Assembly (NCBI GenBank): GCA_023666665.1
Contig: JAMPBN010000001.1
Location: 185,346-249,345 of the forward strand
Direction of reading: 5' to 3'
Length of the DNA stretch: 64,000 nucleotides
DNA from: Prevotella sp.
Lineage (GTDB): Bacteria; Bacteroidota; Bacteroidia; Bacteroidales; Muribaculaceae
Positions 44,417 through 53,472 of this stretch are shown in pieces; position 1 is the first letter of the stretch, and every line of letters starts with the position of its first letter. The notes under the pieces are model-generated. The model was not told where the DNA came from, made no database searches, and worked only from the letters and a program-made list of their open reading frames with translations. Made by a program: the position numbers and the translations under genes.

Positions 44417-45409
44417 ATGGTACACATTATTTTATACGCAATAGTACCTATCATCGTTGTCATGCTCGCCGGCTTCATTTCCGGCAAGAAGGGTATGTTC
44501 AGCGGACAGGATGCCAAGCAGTTCAACAAGGTTGTACTCGACTTCGCACTTCCCGCAGCCTTATTCATTTCGATTATTACGTCGACCCGCGAGGAACTCG
44601 TTAGAGACATCAAGCTCACCTGGGTATCGACTGTAGTCATTATGGGCTGCTTTATGTTGGTTTACTTCATCTATCGCTACTGTTTCAAGAAGAACACCGG
44701 CGCAGATGCCGCAGTTTCAGCTCTTATAAGTGGTTCGCCGACTATCGGCTTCCTCGGATTTGCAGTACTTGAGCCGATATTCGTATCCGCCAAAGTCTCG
44801 CTGGCATCAGTGGCTTTGGTAGTGGCAATTGTGGGTATCGTGGTCAACGCCATCGGCATTCCCGTAGGCTTGTCACTGCTTAACTCCAGTCTCGCCAAGA
44901 CGAATCCACAAAACGCCGGAAAGAAGCAGAGTGCCTGGAAACCGGTAATTCACGCCCTGGAACAACCTGTGGCATGGGCTCCTATTCTGGCAGTCGTTCT
45001 GGTTCTCCTCGGTTTGAAATGGCCGGATTGGGCAAGTCCCTCGTTTAACCTTATCGCTAAAGCAAACGCTTCTATGGCCGTATTCTCCGCAGGCGTAACG
45101 CTTTCAGCAGTCAAGGTTGTAATTGACTGGCAAGCAATTCTTGGCAGCATTATGAAGCTGATTGTTATGCCGGGTGCCGCTCTTATAGTTGGTCTGTTGG
45201 CTCATATGGATCCCATCAATCTGCAGATGCTCGTAGTTGCATGCGCACTTCCACCGGCATTCTCCGGCATCATTATAGCCGACGAATACGACACTTACGT
45301 GGCGCGAGGCACCTCCTCACTGACTCTGTCCGTAATCCTCTTTATCGGATTCTGCCCTCTGTGGATTTGGATTACCCAGCAGGCTTTGGCTCACGGCTTC
45401 CTCTGCTAA
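44417..45409 (+). CDS. AEC-family transporter, probable oxalate/formate carrier
   Basis: 330 residues, about ten membrane segments in two five-helix halves (VHIILYAIVPIIVVMLAGF; later VLVLLGLKWPDW, MKLIVMPGAALIVGLLA, ACALPPAFSGIIIADEY). The AEC (auxin efflux carrier) family includes malonate carriers and E. coli YfdV, which is encoded after frc (yfdW) and oxc (yfdU) in the same order as here. Oxalate uptake, perhaps in exchange for formate, is inferred from that context. It is not homologous to the MFS antiporter OxlT. Confidence 0.88.
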   Translation: MVHIILYAIVPIIVVMLAGFISGKKGMFSGQDAKQFNKVVLDFALPAALFISIITSTREELVRDIKLTWVSTVVIMGCFMLVYFIYRYCFKKNTGADAAVSALISGSPTIGFLGFAVLEPIFVSAKVSLASVALVVAIVGIVVNAIGIPVGLSLLNSSLAKTNPQNAGKKQSAWKPVIHALEQPVAWAPILAVVLVLLGLKWPDWASPSFNLIAKANASMAVFSAGVTLSAVKVVIDWQAILGSIMKLIVMPGAALIVGLLAHMDPINLQMLVVACALPPAFSGIIIADEYDTYVARGTSSLTLSVILFIGFCPLWIWITQQALAHGFLC

Positions 45410-45430
45410 ACAAGTAACAGTTAATATCTT

Positions 45431-45465
45431 AAAGACCGGATATCGCTCAGCGACGTCCGGTCTTT
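45431..45465. terminator. Bidirectional terminator shared by the oxalate operon and the OmpA-like gene
   Basis: A perfect 10-bp stem AAAGACCGGA/TCCGGTCTTT (45431-45440 with 45456-45465) followed by TTTAATTCTTC. The stop codon of the convergent OmpA-like gene (45447-45449) lies in its loop. Confidence 0.78.
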
Positions 45466-46076
45466 AATTCTTCTATCATTACAGGACCGGGAACGTAGTA
45501 AAACTCCACCCTGCGGTTGGCCGCCCTACCCTTGCGACTTTGTTCGGAGCTTATCGGTTCGTCATAACCGAGTCCGTAAGGCACAATGCCGTCAACCGGG
45601 ATTGCCTGTTCTGCGAACCATCGGCGAATGGCATCGGCTCTGGCCCGCGTAAGATTATTTAGGTACTCTTCCGACCCGGTGTCATCACTGTGAACCACTA
45701 TCAGCAATTTATACTTGTCGGGGGTTAGCAATGGATTTGCCAACACCTTGAGTTTATTGGGCGCTATCTTGGAAAGCAATGTGTCGTTCGCATTAAACAG
45801 GTCGGCAGTGGGAACTGTGACCATCAACACCATACCCTCTCTTTCCGACAAATCGGTTTTCATTCCGGCACGTTCAATGCGGTTAGAAAGCGTTGCCATC
45901 ATTGTACGGGCTGAAGGTGCCAACTTAGACGGCACATCAGGCGTAAGCAAATTATCATCTACGGAAAGCTCTATTATTTCCTGATGGTATTTGGCAAAAT
46001 CGGTTTTAGCACTTGCAGCGAACGGCAGCATCACGGCGCATCCGATTATATATGTAATTACAGCATTCAGTTTCAT
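45447..46076 (-). CDS. OmpA-family exported protein
   Basis: I choose the ATG at 46076 (209 residues) because an ATG at 46088 falls inside the -7 box of its promoter. Signal peptide to about residue 22 (AASA). The OmpA-like C-terminal domain has LLIVVHSDDTGSEEYLNNLTRARADAIRRWF, YGLGYDEPI and RAANRRVEF, the peptidoglycan-binding pattern. It lacks a beta-barrel, so it is a periplasmic peptidoglycan-associated protein. Confidence 0.85.
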   Translation of the reverse strand: MKLNAVITYIIGCAVMLPFAASAKTDFAKYHQEIIELSVDDNLLTPDVPSKLAPSARTMMATLSNRIERAGMKTDLSEREGMVLMVTVPTADLFNANDTLLSKIAPNKLKVLANPLLTPDKYKLLIVVHSDDTGSEEYLNNLTRARADAIRRWFAEQAIPVDGIVPYGLGYDEPISSEQSRKGRAANRRVEFYYVPGPVMIEELKTGRR

Positions 46077-46085
46077 CTCTAAGTG

Positions 46086-46117
46086 CAAAGTTAGTCAAAA
46101 TTTGTTCTTTAGCCAAA
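46086..46117 (-). promoter_or_regulatory. Promoter of the OmpA-like gene
   Basis: Minus strand TTTG (46114-46117), 20 bp, TAACTTTG (46086-46093). It interleaves with the divergent ung promoter. Confidence 0.78.
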
Positions 46118-46132
46118 TTTTAATTAATTTTG
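46101..46132 (+). promoter_or_regulatory. Promoter of ung
   Basis: TTTG (46101-46104), 20 bp, TAATTTTG (46125-46132), ending 4 bp before the ung ATG, so the transcript may be leaderless. Confidence 0.78.
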
Positions 46133-46136
46133 CGAT

Positions 46137-46799
46137 ATGAATGTAAGGATAAATGAAGAATGGCGCAAGGCATTGGCCGACGTATGGGAGTCGGATAGTT
46201 TTGCTCAGACTGCCGGTTACGTAAGGCGGGAATACTCTGTGTGTACTGTATTTCCCGGGGCATCAAAAATTTTTGCGGCTTTTGATCTTTGTCCTTTCTC
46301 GCAAGTTAAAGTTGTAATCATTGGGCAAGACCCTTACCACGGTGACGGTCAAGCAAATGGCCTGGCATTTTCAGTTGAGCCGAACATTGACGTTCCACCA
46401 TCGTTGGTCAACATATTTAAAGAAATTCACGACGATGTCGGGTCGCCAATACCTGATAATGGCGACCTCACCCGCTGGGCCAAGCAGGGGGTTCTTTTGC
46501 TAAACAATTCGCTGACCGTACGCGCCCACTCTCCTGCATCACACTCCAATATAGGCTGGGAACTGGTAACGGATGCGGCAATCAAAGCTCTTTCCGAAAA
46601 CCGCCAACATCTTGTTTTCATTTTATGGGGTTCTCACGCCCAACGCAAGCTGCCGCTTATCGACAGCAGCAAGCACTTGGTACTGACGGCGCCCCACCCC
46701 TCGCCATTGAGTGCCTACCGAGGATTTTTCGGTTGCAAACATTTCACTAAAACAAACGATTATCTAAAGCAGCATAACATAACGCCAATATTATGGTAA
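46137..46799 (+). CDS. ung: Uracil-DNA glycosylase, family 1
   Basis: 220 residues. It removes uracil from DNA in base excision repair. The water-activating GQDPYHG has Asp65; LLLNNSLTVR and the minor-groove loop HPSPLSAYRGFFG follow. Length is normal. The stop overlaps the start of the next gene by 7 bp. Confidence 0.98.
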   Translation: MNVRINEEWRKALADVWESDSFAQTAGYVRREYSVCTVFPGASKIFAAFDLCPFSQVKVVIIGQDPYHGDGQANGLAFSVEPNIDVPPSLVNIFKEIHDDVGSPIPDNGDLTRWAKQGVLLLNNSLTVRAHSPASHSNIGWELVTDAAIKALSENRQHLVFILWGSHAQRKLPLIDSSKHLVLTAPHPSPLSAYRGFFGCKHFTKTNDYLKQHNITPILW

Positions 46800-47161
46800 C
46801 GCTCGAAAAACGCATAGACAACGCTTTATCACTCAGAGTCAAAGGATATAACTGCGCTCAATGTGTGGCAATGAGTTTCAATCCCGAACTTGAGGCGGTG
46901 ACTGCCGGTCTCGGCACGGGAGTAGCCGCTACCGGACATATTTGCGGATGCTGTTCGGCAATGGCAATGGTATTGTCTGAAAAAGCCTATTCCGACCCGA
47001 AAGACAAGCAAGCTTTATACGCTCAAATTCGCGTGCTGCTCGACAAATTTGCCGCTATGAACCAAGGAGATACTAACTGCAGCGATTTGCGCAAACCCGG
47101 TCGCAAACCTTGTTCCGAATTAATTAAAGATGCCGTTACGATTCTTAATGAAGTTATTTAA
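46793..47161 (+). CDS. C_GCAxxG_C_C family redox protein
   Basis: 122 residues, cysteine-rich: GYNCAQCV (18-25), GHICGCCSAM around 50 and a late DTNCSDL plus PCSEL, the layout of the C_GCAxxG_C_C family. Members are proposed to bind metal clusters or act as redox proteins, with no settled function. It is embedded between ung (7-bp overlap) and the plug-like gene (14-bp overlap). Confidence 0.85.
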   Translation: MVTLEKRIDNALSLRVKGYNCAQCVAMSFNPELEAVTAGLGTGVAATGHICGCCSAMAMVLSEKAYSDPKDKQALYAQIRVLLDKFAAMNQGDTNCSDLRKPGRKPCSELIKDAVTILNEVI

Positions 47162-48374
47162 ATATATATTTCTGCTCTCGGTATTTGTCGCTACGGCTCG
47201 AAATGCCTCTACGGAGATATTTGACCCACATTTCAAGTCGTTGCAGGTAATTGACCCAACGAACTTGCTCGGACAGCCAATCATAAAGCCCAATAATGCG
47301 GCTTCTGCAATAAAAATCAGCTTTGACGAGCTGGCCGACGACAGCAGGTTTCTACGTTACCGCCTTATACATTGCGATTCAAACTGGAAGCCCTCGCAGT
47401 CAATCACCGAACTCGACTATATTGACGGCTTCAATGAAGCTCAGGTGGTTGACTATGCGCTATCAGACAAATCTCTCACCCACTATGTTCACTATAACAT
47501 CACTATTCCCAATGAGGATATGAGGCCACTTCTGTCGGGTAACTATCTAGTAGAGGTATTCGACGAGGAGAACCCCGATGAAACACTGCTTCAAGCACGA
47601 TTTATGGTTGACGAATCTTTAGTGGGAATATCAATGACCGCGAGTTCGCGCACCGATGTTGATTACAACAGCAAACATCAGCAGCTCAGTGTTAAAGCCA
47701 ATCTTGAAAATGCTCATATTGACAATGCATACAACGACCTAAAACTCGTTATTATTCCCAACGGCAGAGTGGCTGATTCGCGTACGCTGTTGCATCCGCT
47801 GCAAGTCACGCAAAACATCGCCACATATAAACACCAAAAGGAGCTGATTTTTCCTGCCGGTAACGAATACCGACGTTTTGATTTGGCCAACTTGCGCTAT
47901 CCCGGAATGGGCGTTTATGCAATAGACTACGTTGAGCCATTCTATAACGCAATGTTAAAAACAGATACGCCACGAGTTAATTCGGGATACACTTACGACC
48001 AGACACAAGCCGGACGTTATTTCCCGGCAGAAATTTATTCTACAGAACCCGAAATAGATGCCGACTACGTGCTGACGTTTTTTACCCTGCAAATGCCTAA
48101 GCTGAATGAAGACGTTTATTTAGACGGCGATTTCGTTCTCAGAAAACGCAACTCAGACTCAAGAATGATTTATGACGAAAGTAACGGCGCGTACATCAAG
48201 ACACTGCTTCTTAAACAAGGAATGTATAACTACCAATACGTTACCGGCTCAGGTCTGAACCCCATTGAGGGCGACAACTATGAAACCGGCAATGAATACG
48301 TGGCGTTGCTTTATTATTGTCCTCCGGGTGCACGCTACGACAGACTTATCGGCTCTGCAATAATCAGACAATGA
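47148..48374 (+). CDS. DUF5103-type protein, type IX secretion plug-like
   Basis: The start at 47148 (408 residues) opens a signal peptide MKLFKYIFLLSVFVATA. The protein has an FDPHFKSLQV start, DSRFLRYRLIHCDSNWKPSQSITELDYIDGFNEAQV, and NYLVEVFDEENPDETLLQARFMV, typical of the DUF5103 family now linked to the plug subunit that seals the SprA translocon of type IX secretion. The plug assignment is family knowledge; no other T9SS core gene lies in the window. It fits with the sorting tails in the B12 operon. Confidence 0.8.
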   Translation: MKLFKYIFLLSVFVATARNASTEIFDPHFKSLQVIDPTNLLGQPIIKPNNAASAIKISFDELADDSRFLRYRLIHCDSNWKPSQSITELDYIDGFNEAQVVDYALSDKSLTHYVHYNITIPNEDMRPLLSGNYLVEVFDEENPDETLLQARFMVDESLVGISMTASSRTDVDYNSKHQQLSVKANLENAHIDNAYNDLKLVIIPNGRVADSRTLLHPLQVTQNIATYKHQKELIFPAGNEYRRFDLANLRYPGMGVYAIDYVEPFYNAMLKTDTPRVNSGYTYDQTQAGRYFPAEIYSTEPEIDADYVLTFFTLQMPKLNEDVYLDGDFVLRKRNSDSRMIYDESNGAYIKTLLLKQGMYNYQYVTGSGLNPIEGDNYETGNEYVALLYYCPPGARYDRLIGSAIIRQ

Positions 48375-49000
48375 TAGAAGAAAGCGAAGAAATAATGTTT
48401 CAGATTCAAAATACACTTGTCAGCCTTGACCTGGCAGAAGAGTTTTTTTGCTGCGATCTCGATGCGTGCAAAGGAGAATGTTGCATTGAGGGAGATGCCG
48501 GTGCTCCGGTAACGGATATGGAGTGCCGCGAAATTCGCCGCGCACTCCCCGCAATTGAAAAAGATATGGCACCCAGAGCCATAGATTTGGTACGCCAACA
48601 GGGCGTGAGTTATATTGACGAAGAGGGCGACCTGGTCACTTCGATTCTTGACGGCAGAAACTGCGCTTTTACCTGCTACGCCCCTAATGGCATATGCCTG
48701 TGTGCTTTAGAAGGTGCATACAGACGCGGTGAGACCAGATGGCGCAAACCCATAAGCTGTGCGCTCTACCCCGTGCGACTAACTGAATATGAGAAGTTTA
48801 CCGCAGTAAACTATCACAAATGGAATATCTGCAAGCCGGCGAGAGCCAAAGGACGCAAAGAAGGCATACGGTTATACCAATTCCTCAAAGAACCGCTAAT
48901 CGAACGATTTGGTAAGGAATGGTATGACGAATTGGTGCTATGCTGCGAGGTTTATCTCAAAGAGCAATACCCAACTCCTGACGCAGAAACGGCGCAGTAG
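48371..49000 (+). CDS. DUF3109 family cysteine-rich protein
   Basis: I choose the ATG at 48371 (ATGA overlap with the plug-like gene; 209 residues). Cysteine clusters CCDLDACKGECCIEGDAG, GRNCAFTCYAPNGICLCALE, KPISCALYPVR and WNICKPA suggest an Fe-S or zinc site as in YkgJ-like proteins. Function unknown. The last 44 bp overlap the end of uvrA on the other strand. Confidence 0.88.
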   Translation: MIEESEEIMFQIQNTLVSLDLAEEFFCCDLDACKGECCIEGDAGAPVTDMECREIRRALPAIEKDMAPRAIDLVRQQGVSYIDEEGDLVTSILDGRNCAFTCYAPNGICLCALEGAYRRGETRWRKPISCALYPVRLTEYEKFTAVNYHKWNICKPARAKGRKEGIRLYQFLKEPLIERFGKEWYDELVLCCEVYLKEQYPTPDAETAQ

Positions 49001-51800
49001 GAGAATCCGTCTTTGCCACTTCTTCCGGGGTACCTTCAGCAATAATCATACCACCTGCAGAGCCTCCCGCCGGGCCCATATCCACCACGTAGTCAGCTGA
49101 CTTAATCACGTCAGTGTTGTGTTCGATAATCAAAACGGTATTACCTCTGTCAACCAACTGGTTCAAGAGGTTCATCAGGGTTTTGATGTCTTCAAAATGC
49201 AGACCGGTTGTTGGCTCATCGAGAATAAAGAGAGTTTTACCCGTGTCGCGCTTAGCAAGTTCGGTTGCTAATTTCACACGTTGGTTTTCGCCGCCCGACA
49301 GGGTGCTCGACGGCTGTCCGAGCTTTATATAGCCAAGCCCGACTTCCTGAAGCACCTTGAGCTTTTTCAGTATCACCGGAGTATTTTCAAAAAACTCTAC
49401 CGCCTGATTTATGGTCATATCCAGTATGTCGGCTATTGATTTGCCCTTGAATCGGACTTCGAGAGTTTCGCGATTGTATCTTTTGCCGGCGCATTCTTCG
49501 CAAGGCACAAGTACGTCGGGCAGGAAATTCATCTCAATCGTTTTGTAGCCGTTGCCTTTGCAAGTTTCGCATCTGCCGCCCTTTACGTTGAAAGAGAATC
49601 GCCCCGGCTTATAGCCGCGAATCTTTGCTTCGGGTAAGTTTACAAACAAAGAACGGATGTCTGAAAACACGCCTGTGTACGTTGCCGGATTGCTTCGCGG
49701 GGTACGACCAAGCGGCGTTTGGTCAACCGTCACTACCTTGTCGATGTGTTTAATTCCAAGAATCTCCTTATATGGGAGCGGTTCCTGCTGGGAACGATAG
49801 AATTCCTTGCTCAGAATTGGTTGCAAAGTGCTGCTGATGAGCGAAGATTTGCCAGAACCGCTCACGCCGGCAACAACTGTCAGAGTACCTAACGGCAGCT
49901 TGAAGTCAATATTTTTAAGGTTGTGACCCGATGCACCCTTTAACTCGAGAAATTTGCCATTGCCTTGACGGCGCACATCAGGGATGACAATCTGCCTCTT
50001 GCCGTTTAGATAATCAGCCGTCAAAGTATTGCTCTTGAGCATATTTTTAGGTGTGCCTTGATAAACTACCTGCCCACCCTTTCGACCGGCAAATGGGCCA
50101 ATGTCAACAATCCAATCAGCCTCAAGCATCATATCGCGGTCGTGTTCAACAACTATTACCGAGTTTTGCGCATCTCTTAGCGCCTTGAGCGAATTTATGA
50201 GTTTCAGATTGTCACGCTGATGCAGGCCGATACTCGGCTCATCAAGAATGTATAACACGTTTACCAACTCTGAGCCGATTTGCGTTGCCAAACGTATGCG
50301 CTGACTTTCCCCGCCCGACAAAGTTGCAGAAGCCCTGGCAAGTGAGAGGTAGCCAAGCCCAACGTTTTCAAGGAACGTCAATCGCGTTGAAATTTCTTTA
50401 ACTATTTCAGATGCTATGATTTGCTGCGATTTATTCAAGTGTTTATTTATGTCAGCCATCCACTTTGAGAGTGCTGAAATGTCCATTCTGCTGAGGTCAG
50501 CAATGGTTTTGTCGCCAATGTAAAAATGACGCGCCTCAATATTCAGACGGTCGCCGTGACATTCCGGACATTCAACCCGCGAGTAAAACTGCGTGCTCCA
50601 CTTTTTGCCGCCATCATCTGCATCATCACCTTGTTGCATCTCAATATAGCGGATAATGCCGTCATAGTTACGATATAGGCTACCCAAATAACCGTTGCCA
50701 ACGTTAATGTTCAGCTTTTCTGAACTGCCATACAGAATTTCGTCGAGAAGTTCTGACGGCAACTCATGTATGGGAGTCTGCAAGTTGCAGCCGTAGCGTT
50801 CACACAGCTGTTCAATTTGTCGGAACACGATAGTGTCCTTTTTCTTTCCCAATGGCTCTATTGCTCCGGATGCGATGCTTAGTTTTTTGTTTGGTATAAT
50901 CTTATCAACGTCGATAACATTTACCTCACCAATGCCGTTGCACTTCGGGCAAGCGCCAAGCGGAGAGTTGAACGAAAAATTATGCGGAGCAGGGTCGCGA
51001 TAACTGATGCCGTTTTCTGCATCCATCAGAGTTCGCGACAGGTGAGTGAGTTCGTTTTTGTTATCAACGTCGCATATAATCAACTGTCCGTCTCCGCGAT
51101 GCAGAGCAGTGCTTACGCTATTACGCAGCCGCGTTTCATCAATATCGGCTACAGCAATTTTATCAACTACAAGCTCGATTGAGTGGTTCTTGTATCGGTC
51201 TAGCTTCATGCCGGGAGTAATCTCGCGCATTTTGCCATCGACTCTCACGTTGATATAGCCTTTCTTGGCAAGTTGCTCGAACAATTCCTGATAGTGGCCC
51301 TTGCGGTTGCGAATCAACGGCGCAAGAATCAAAATTTTACGTCCCGAAAAACGTTCCTTTATAAGGCTAAGAATTTTTTCTTTACTGAACTTCTGCATCG
51401 GCTTGCCGGAGATATAACTGCGGGCGGTAGCAACTCGGGCATAGAGCAAACGCATAAAGTCGTAGATTTCAGTAGTAGTGCCAATGGTTGACCTTGGGTT
51501 GCGGTTTACGGTTTTTTGTTCTATTGCAATAACCGGCGACAGCCCGGTAATGCTGTCAACGTCCGGTCGCTCAAGAGTGCCGAGCATTTGTCGGGCATAG
51601 CTTGAAAAAGTTTCTATATAACGGCGTTGCCCCTCGGCAAATATCGTATCAAATGCCAATGATGACTTTCCCGAACCACTCAGCCCGGTTATAACGGTCA
51701 GTTTGCCGTGAGGAATCTCAACGTCTATATTCTTAAGATTGTGAACTCTTGCGCCTGTCACTGTCAGGTTGTCAAGATGTTCCGAATCTGTTTTTTTCAT
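48957..51800 (-). CDS. uvrA: Excinuclease ABC subunit A
   Basis: 947 residues. It is the damage-sensing ATPase of nucleotide excision repair. Two ABC modules: Walker A GLSGSGKSSLAFDT and GVSGSGKSSLIS; signatures LSGGESQRIRLA and LSGGENQRVKLA; Walker B ILDEPSIGLHQRD and ILDEPTTGLHFED. Zinc-finger cysteines lie in CPKCNG, CPECHG and CETCKG...CEECAG. The start overlaps the stop of the transglycosylase gene by 4 bp. Confidence 0.98.
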   Translation of the reverse strand: MKKTDSEHLDNLTVTGARVHNLKNIDVEIPHGKLTVITGLSGSGKSSLAFDTIFAEGQRRYIETFSSYARQMLGTLERPDVDSITGLSPVIAIEQKTVNRNPRSTIGTTTEIYDFMRLLYARVATARSYISGKPMQKFSKEKILSLIKERFSGRKILILAPLIRNRKGHYQELFEQLAKKGYINVRVDGKMREITPGMKLDRYKNHSIELVVDKIAVADIDETRLRNSVSTALHRGDGQLIICDVDNKNELTHLSRTLMDAENGISYRDPAPHNFSFNSPLGACPKCNGIGEVNVIDVDKIIPNKKLSIASGAIEPLGKKKDTIVFRQIEQLCERYGCNLQTPIHELPSELLDEILYGSSEKLNINVGNGYLGSLYRNYDGIIRYIEMQQGDDADDGGKKWSTQFYSRVECPECHGDRLNIEARHFYIGDKTIADLSRMDISALSKWMADINKHLNKSQQIIASEIVKEISTRLTFLENVGLGYLSLARASATLSGGESQRIRLATQIGSELVNVLYILDEPSIGLHQRDNLKLINSLKALRDAQNSVIVVEHDRDMMLEADWIVDIGPFAGRKGGQVVYQGTPKNMLKSNTLTADYLNGKRQIVIPDVRRQGNGKFLELKGASGHNLKNIDFKLPLGTLTVVAGVSGSGKSSLISSTLQPILSKEFYRSQQEPLPYKEILGIKHIDKVVTVDQTPLGRTPRSNPATYTGVFSDIRSLFVNLPEAKIRGYKPGRFSFNVKGGRCETCKGNGYKTIEMNFLPDVLVPCEECAGKRYNRETLEVRFKGKSIADILDMTINQAVEFFENTPVILKKLKVLQEVGLGYIKLGQPSSTLSGGENQRVKLATELAKRDTGKTLFILDEPTTGLHFEDIKTLMNLLNQLVDRGNTVLIIEHNTDVIKSADYVVDMGPAGGSAGGMIIAEGTPEEVAKTDSPTAPFLRQELGIAL

Positions 51801-52711
51801 TTCGTCAGCCAGTTGTCGTTATATGTTTTCAAATGTGATGATGAGCGTTTCAGCGATTCCGCTTTGGGGATTCTGACTTCATAAGATTTCCCATTTTTGT
51901 TGGTGAGAGTTTTAGCGCGAATCCACGGATTGTATTCACGGAGCGTGGCATATGAAATGCCGCGTTCTTTAGCCCACGTCGGCCAATCGTCTACGGTATA
52001 ATCAACCGTCTCTGTTATATATTCATAGGGTTGATATAGTTGGTCGGCACGCAGTTCAAAACCATATTTTGACGGATTCTCCATTATCATTTTCATTGCA
52101 ACCATACGCAGTGGATAACGCCGCGTTTCATCCGCGAGCCAAAGATTGAGAGCGTTGTCTTGCTGCTGAGCATCCAACTCCTTGGTAATCCTTGCAGTTC
52201 CGCCGTTATAACTTGACGCGACAGATGCCCAATCGCCATATTTTTCAAATGCGGCATTAATGTATTTACATGCTGCGGCAGTTTCTTTGATGGGATCATA
52301 ACGTTCGTCTACCTCATCGGTTACTTCCAAACCATACTGCTTGGCCGTTGCGGGCATAAACTGCCAAATGCCTGCCGCACCTGCCGCAGAGCGTGCAATC
52401 GGGTTCAAAAAACTCTCAATGCAGGCCATATATATAAAGTCTTCGTTAACTCCGTATTGCTTCATAATCTTGGCTAACTCCTGGAAGTAGCGGTTTGCTC
52501 GCTTGAGTGTGAGCAAAGTGTTGCCATGGGTATAAACCATAGAAGTCAGCTCCCGGTCAAGCCGCTCATATAGTTGCGTATCAGCCAAATCGAGTTTCTC
52601 GCCGGCAAAAGTAACACTGCGGGGAATGTCGGGATTAGTAACGGTGAGATGTTGAGCCGTTAAGGCAAACGGCAGTAGCATCAGTATGAGGAAAGATTTT
52701 ATGTTTTTCAT
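51797..52711 (-). CDS. Lytic murein transglycosylase, SLT domain
   Basis: 304 residues, signal peptide about 1-19 (ends LTA). The GH23 SLT domain has the catalytic Glu in MACIESFLNPIARS, then AAGIWQFMPATAKQYGLEV and SSYNGG. The C-terminal part (TVDDWPTWAKERGISYATLREYNPWI) recalls a degenerate LysM-like module. It cleaves peptidoglycan glycan strands in the periplasm, MltD-like. Confidence 0.9.
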   Translation of the reverse strand: MKNIKSFLILMLLPFALTAQHLTVTNPDIPRSVTFAGEKLDLADTQLYERLDRELTSMVYTHGNTLLTLKRANRYFQELAKIMKQYGVNEDFIYMACIESFLNPIARSAAGAAGIWQFMPATAKQYGLEVTDEVDERYDPIKETAAACKYINAAFEKYGDWASVASSYNGGTARITKELDAQQQDNALNLWLADETRRYPLRMVAMKMIMENPSKYGFELRADQLYQPYEYITETVDYTVDDWPTWAKERGISYATLREYNPWIRAKTLTNKNGKSYEVRIPKAESLKRSSSHLKTYNDNWLTK

Positions 52712-52723
52712 TGTGACAGGGTC

Positions 52724-53275
52724 TTAATCTTTTGCAAAGAGCGGTTCTTGCTCATTTTTGTGGAAATAAGCGGCCAGGGTACCGATGAGTTTGGAAATCT
52801 GACGAATCGCAGTCATAGTTTCCGGGGAAATAGCTTTTCCCTGCAAGCGCAACATCAGCATACCATACAAGGCCGTAAAACACGTTTCTATCTCACCTTC
52901 GGCAGACTCTCCGGCTCGCGAACGCAAGTCTACAATATACGGTAAGGTCTGATAAAACAGAGAGCTGTACTCGCCGAATTTGGGGTCGGCGAGCAGGGCA
53001 TGGTGCAAGTCTACAAGTTCCACCATTATATTGTTGTTGATTTGCAGATGACCGCGCTCGGTAACTCCCTCCCGGCGCATCATGTCGATAAGAGATTCAT
53101 ACCAATCAATCATTTCTTTGCGTTGAGCGGCAGATGAATCGGTCATCCGATCAACGATATTGGCCTTGATTTTTTCAATATCAAGGCCGTTTGCTCTGAT
53201 AATATCTTCAATCTGCCACATATATAGCAGATATTCTGCGAGGTTTTCTTTTCGTTTTTGGCTTGCTATAATCAT
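52724..53275 (-). CDS. DUF4924 family protein
   Basis: The ATG at 53275 (183 residues) gives MIIASQKRKENLAEYLLYMWQIED, the usual family start; the ATG at 53311 would add 12 atypical residues. All-helical, cytosolic, common in Bacteroidales, with no established role. A -7-type TAAATTTG and a small AACGCT hairpin lie upstream. Confidence 0.85.
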   Translation of the reverse strand: MIIASQKRKENLAEYLLYMWQIEDIIRANGLDIEKIKANIVDRMTDSSAAQRKEMIDWYESLIDMMRREGVTERGHLQINNNIMVELVDLHHALLADPKFGEYSSLFYQTLPYIVDLRSRAGESAEGEIETCFTALYGMLMLRLQGKAISPETMTAIRQISKLIGTLAAYFHKNEQEPLFAKD

Positions 53276-53399
53276 ACAGATATAACGCTTTAGAGCGTTT
53301 CTCGACCACAAATTTACGCAGATTTAAGGAGGTTAACCGTGGATTTTAACGTTTATTAACGGAAAATTTGCATAATTTTGAAATTTCAACGCGTATTTC

Positions 53400-53430
53400 T
53401 TTGTTTTTTTGAAATTTAGCTTTACCTTTG
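53400..53430 (+). promoter_or_regulatory. Promoter of the HU gene
   Basis: TTTG (53400-53403), 19 bp, TACCTTTG (53423-53430), with a leader of about 37 bases before the ATG at 53473. Confidence 0.78.
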
Positions 53431-53472
53431 CAGTGCTAACTTTAATTTTTCATATTAATAAAAATTCACACA

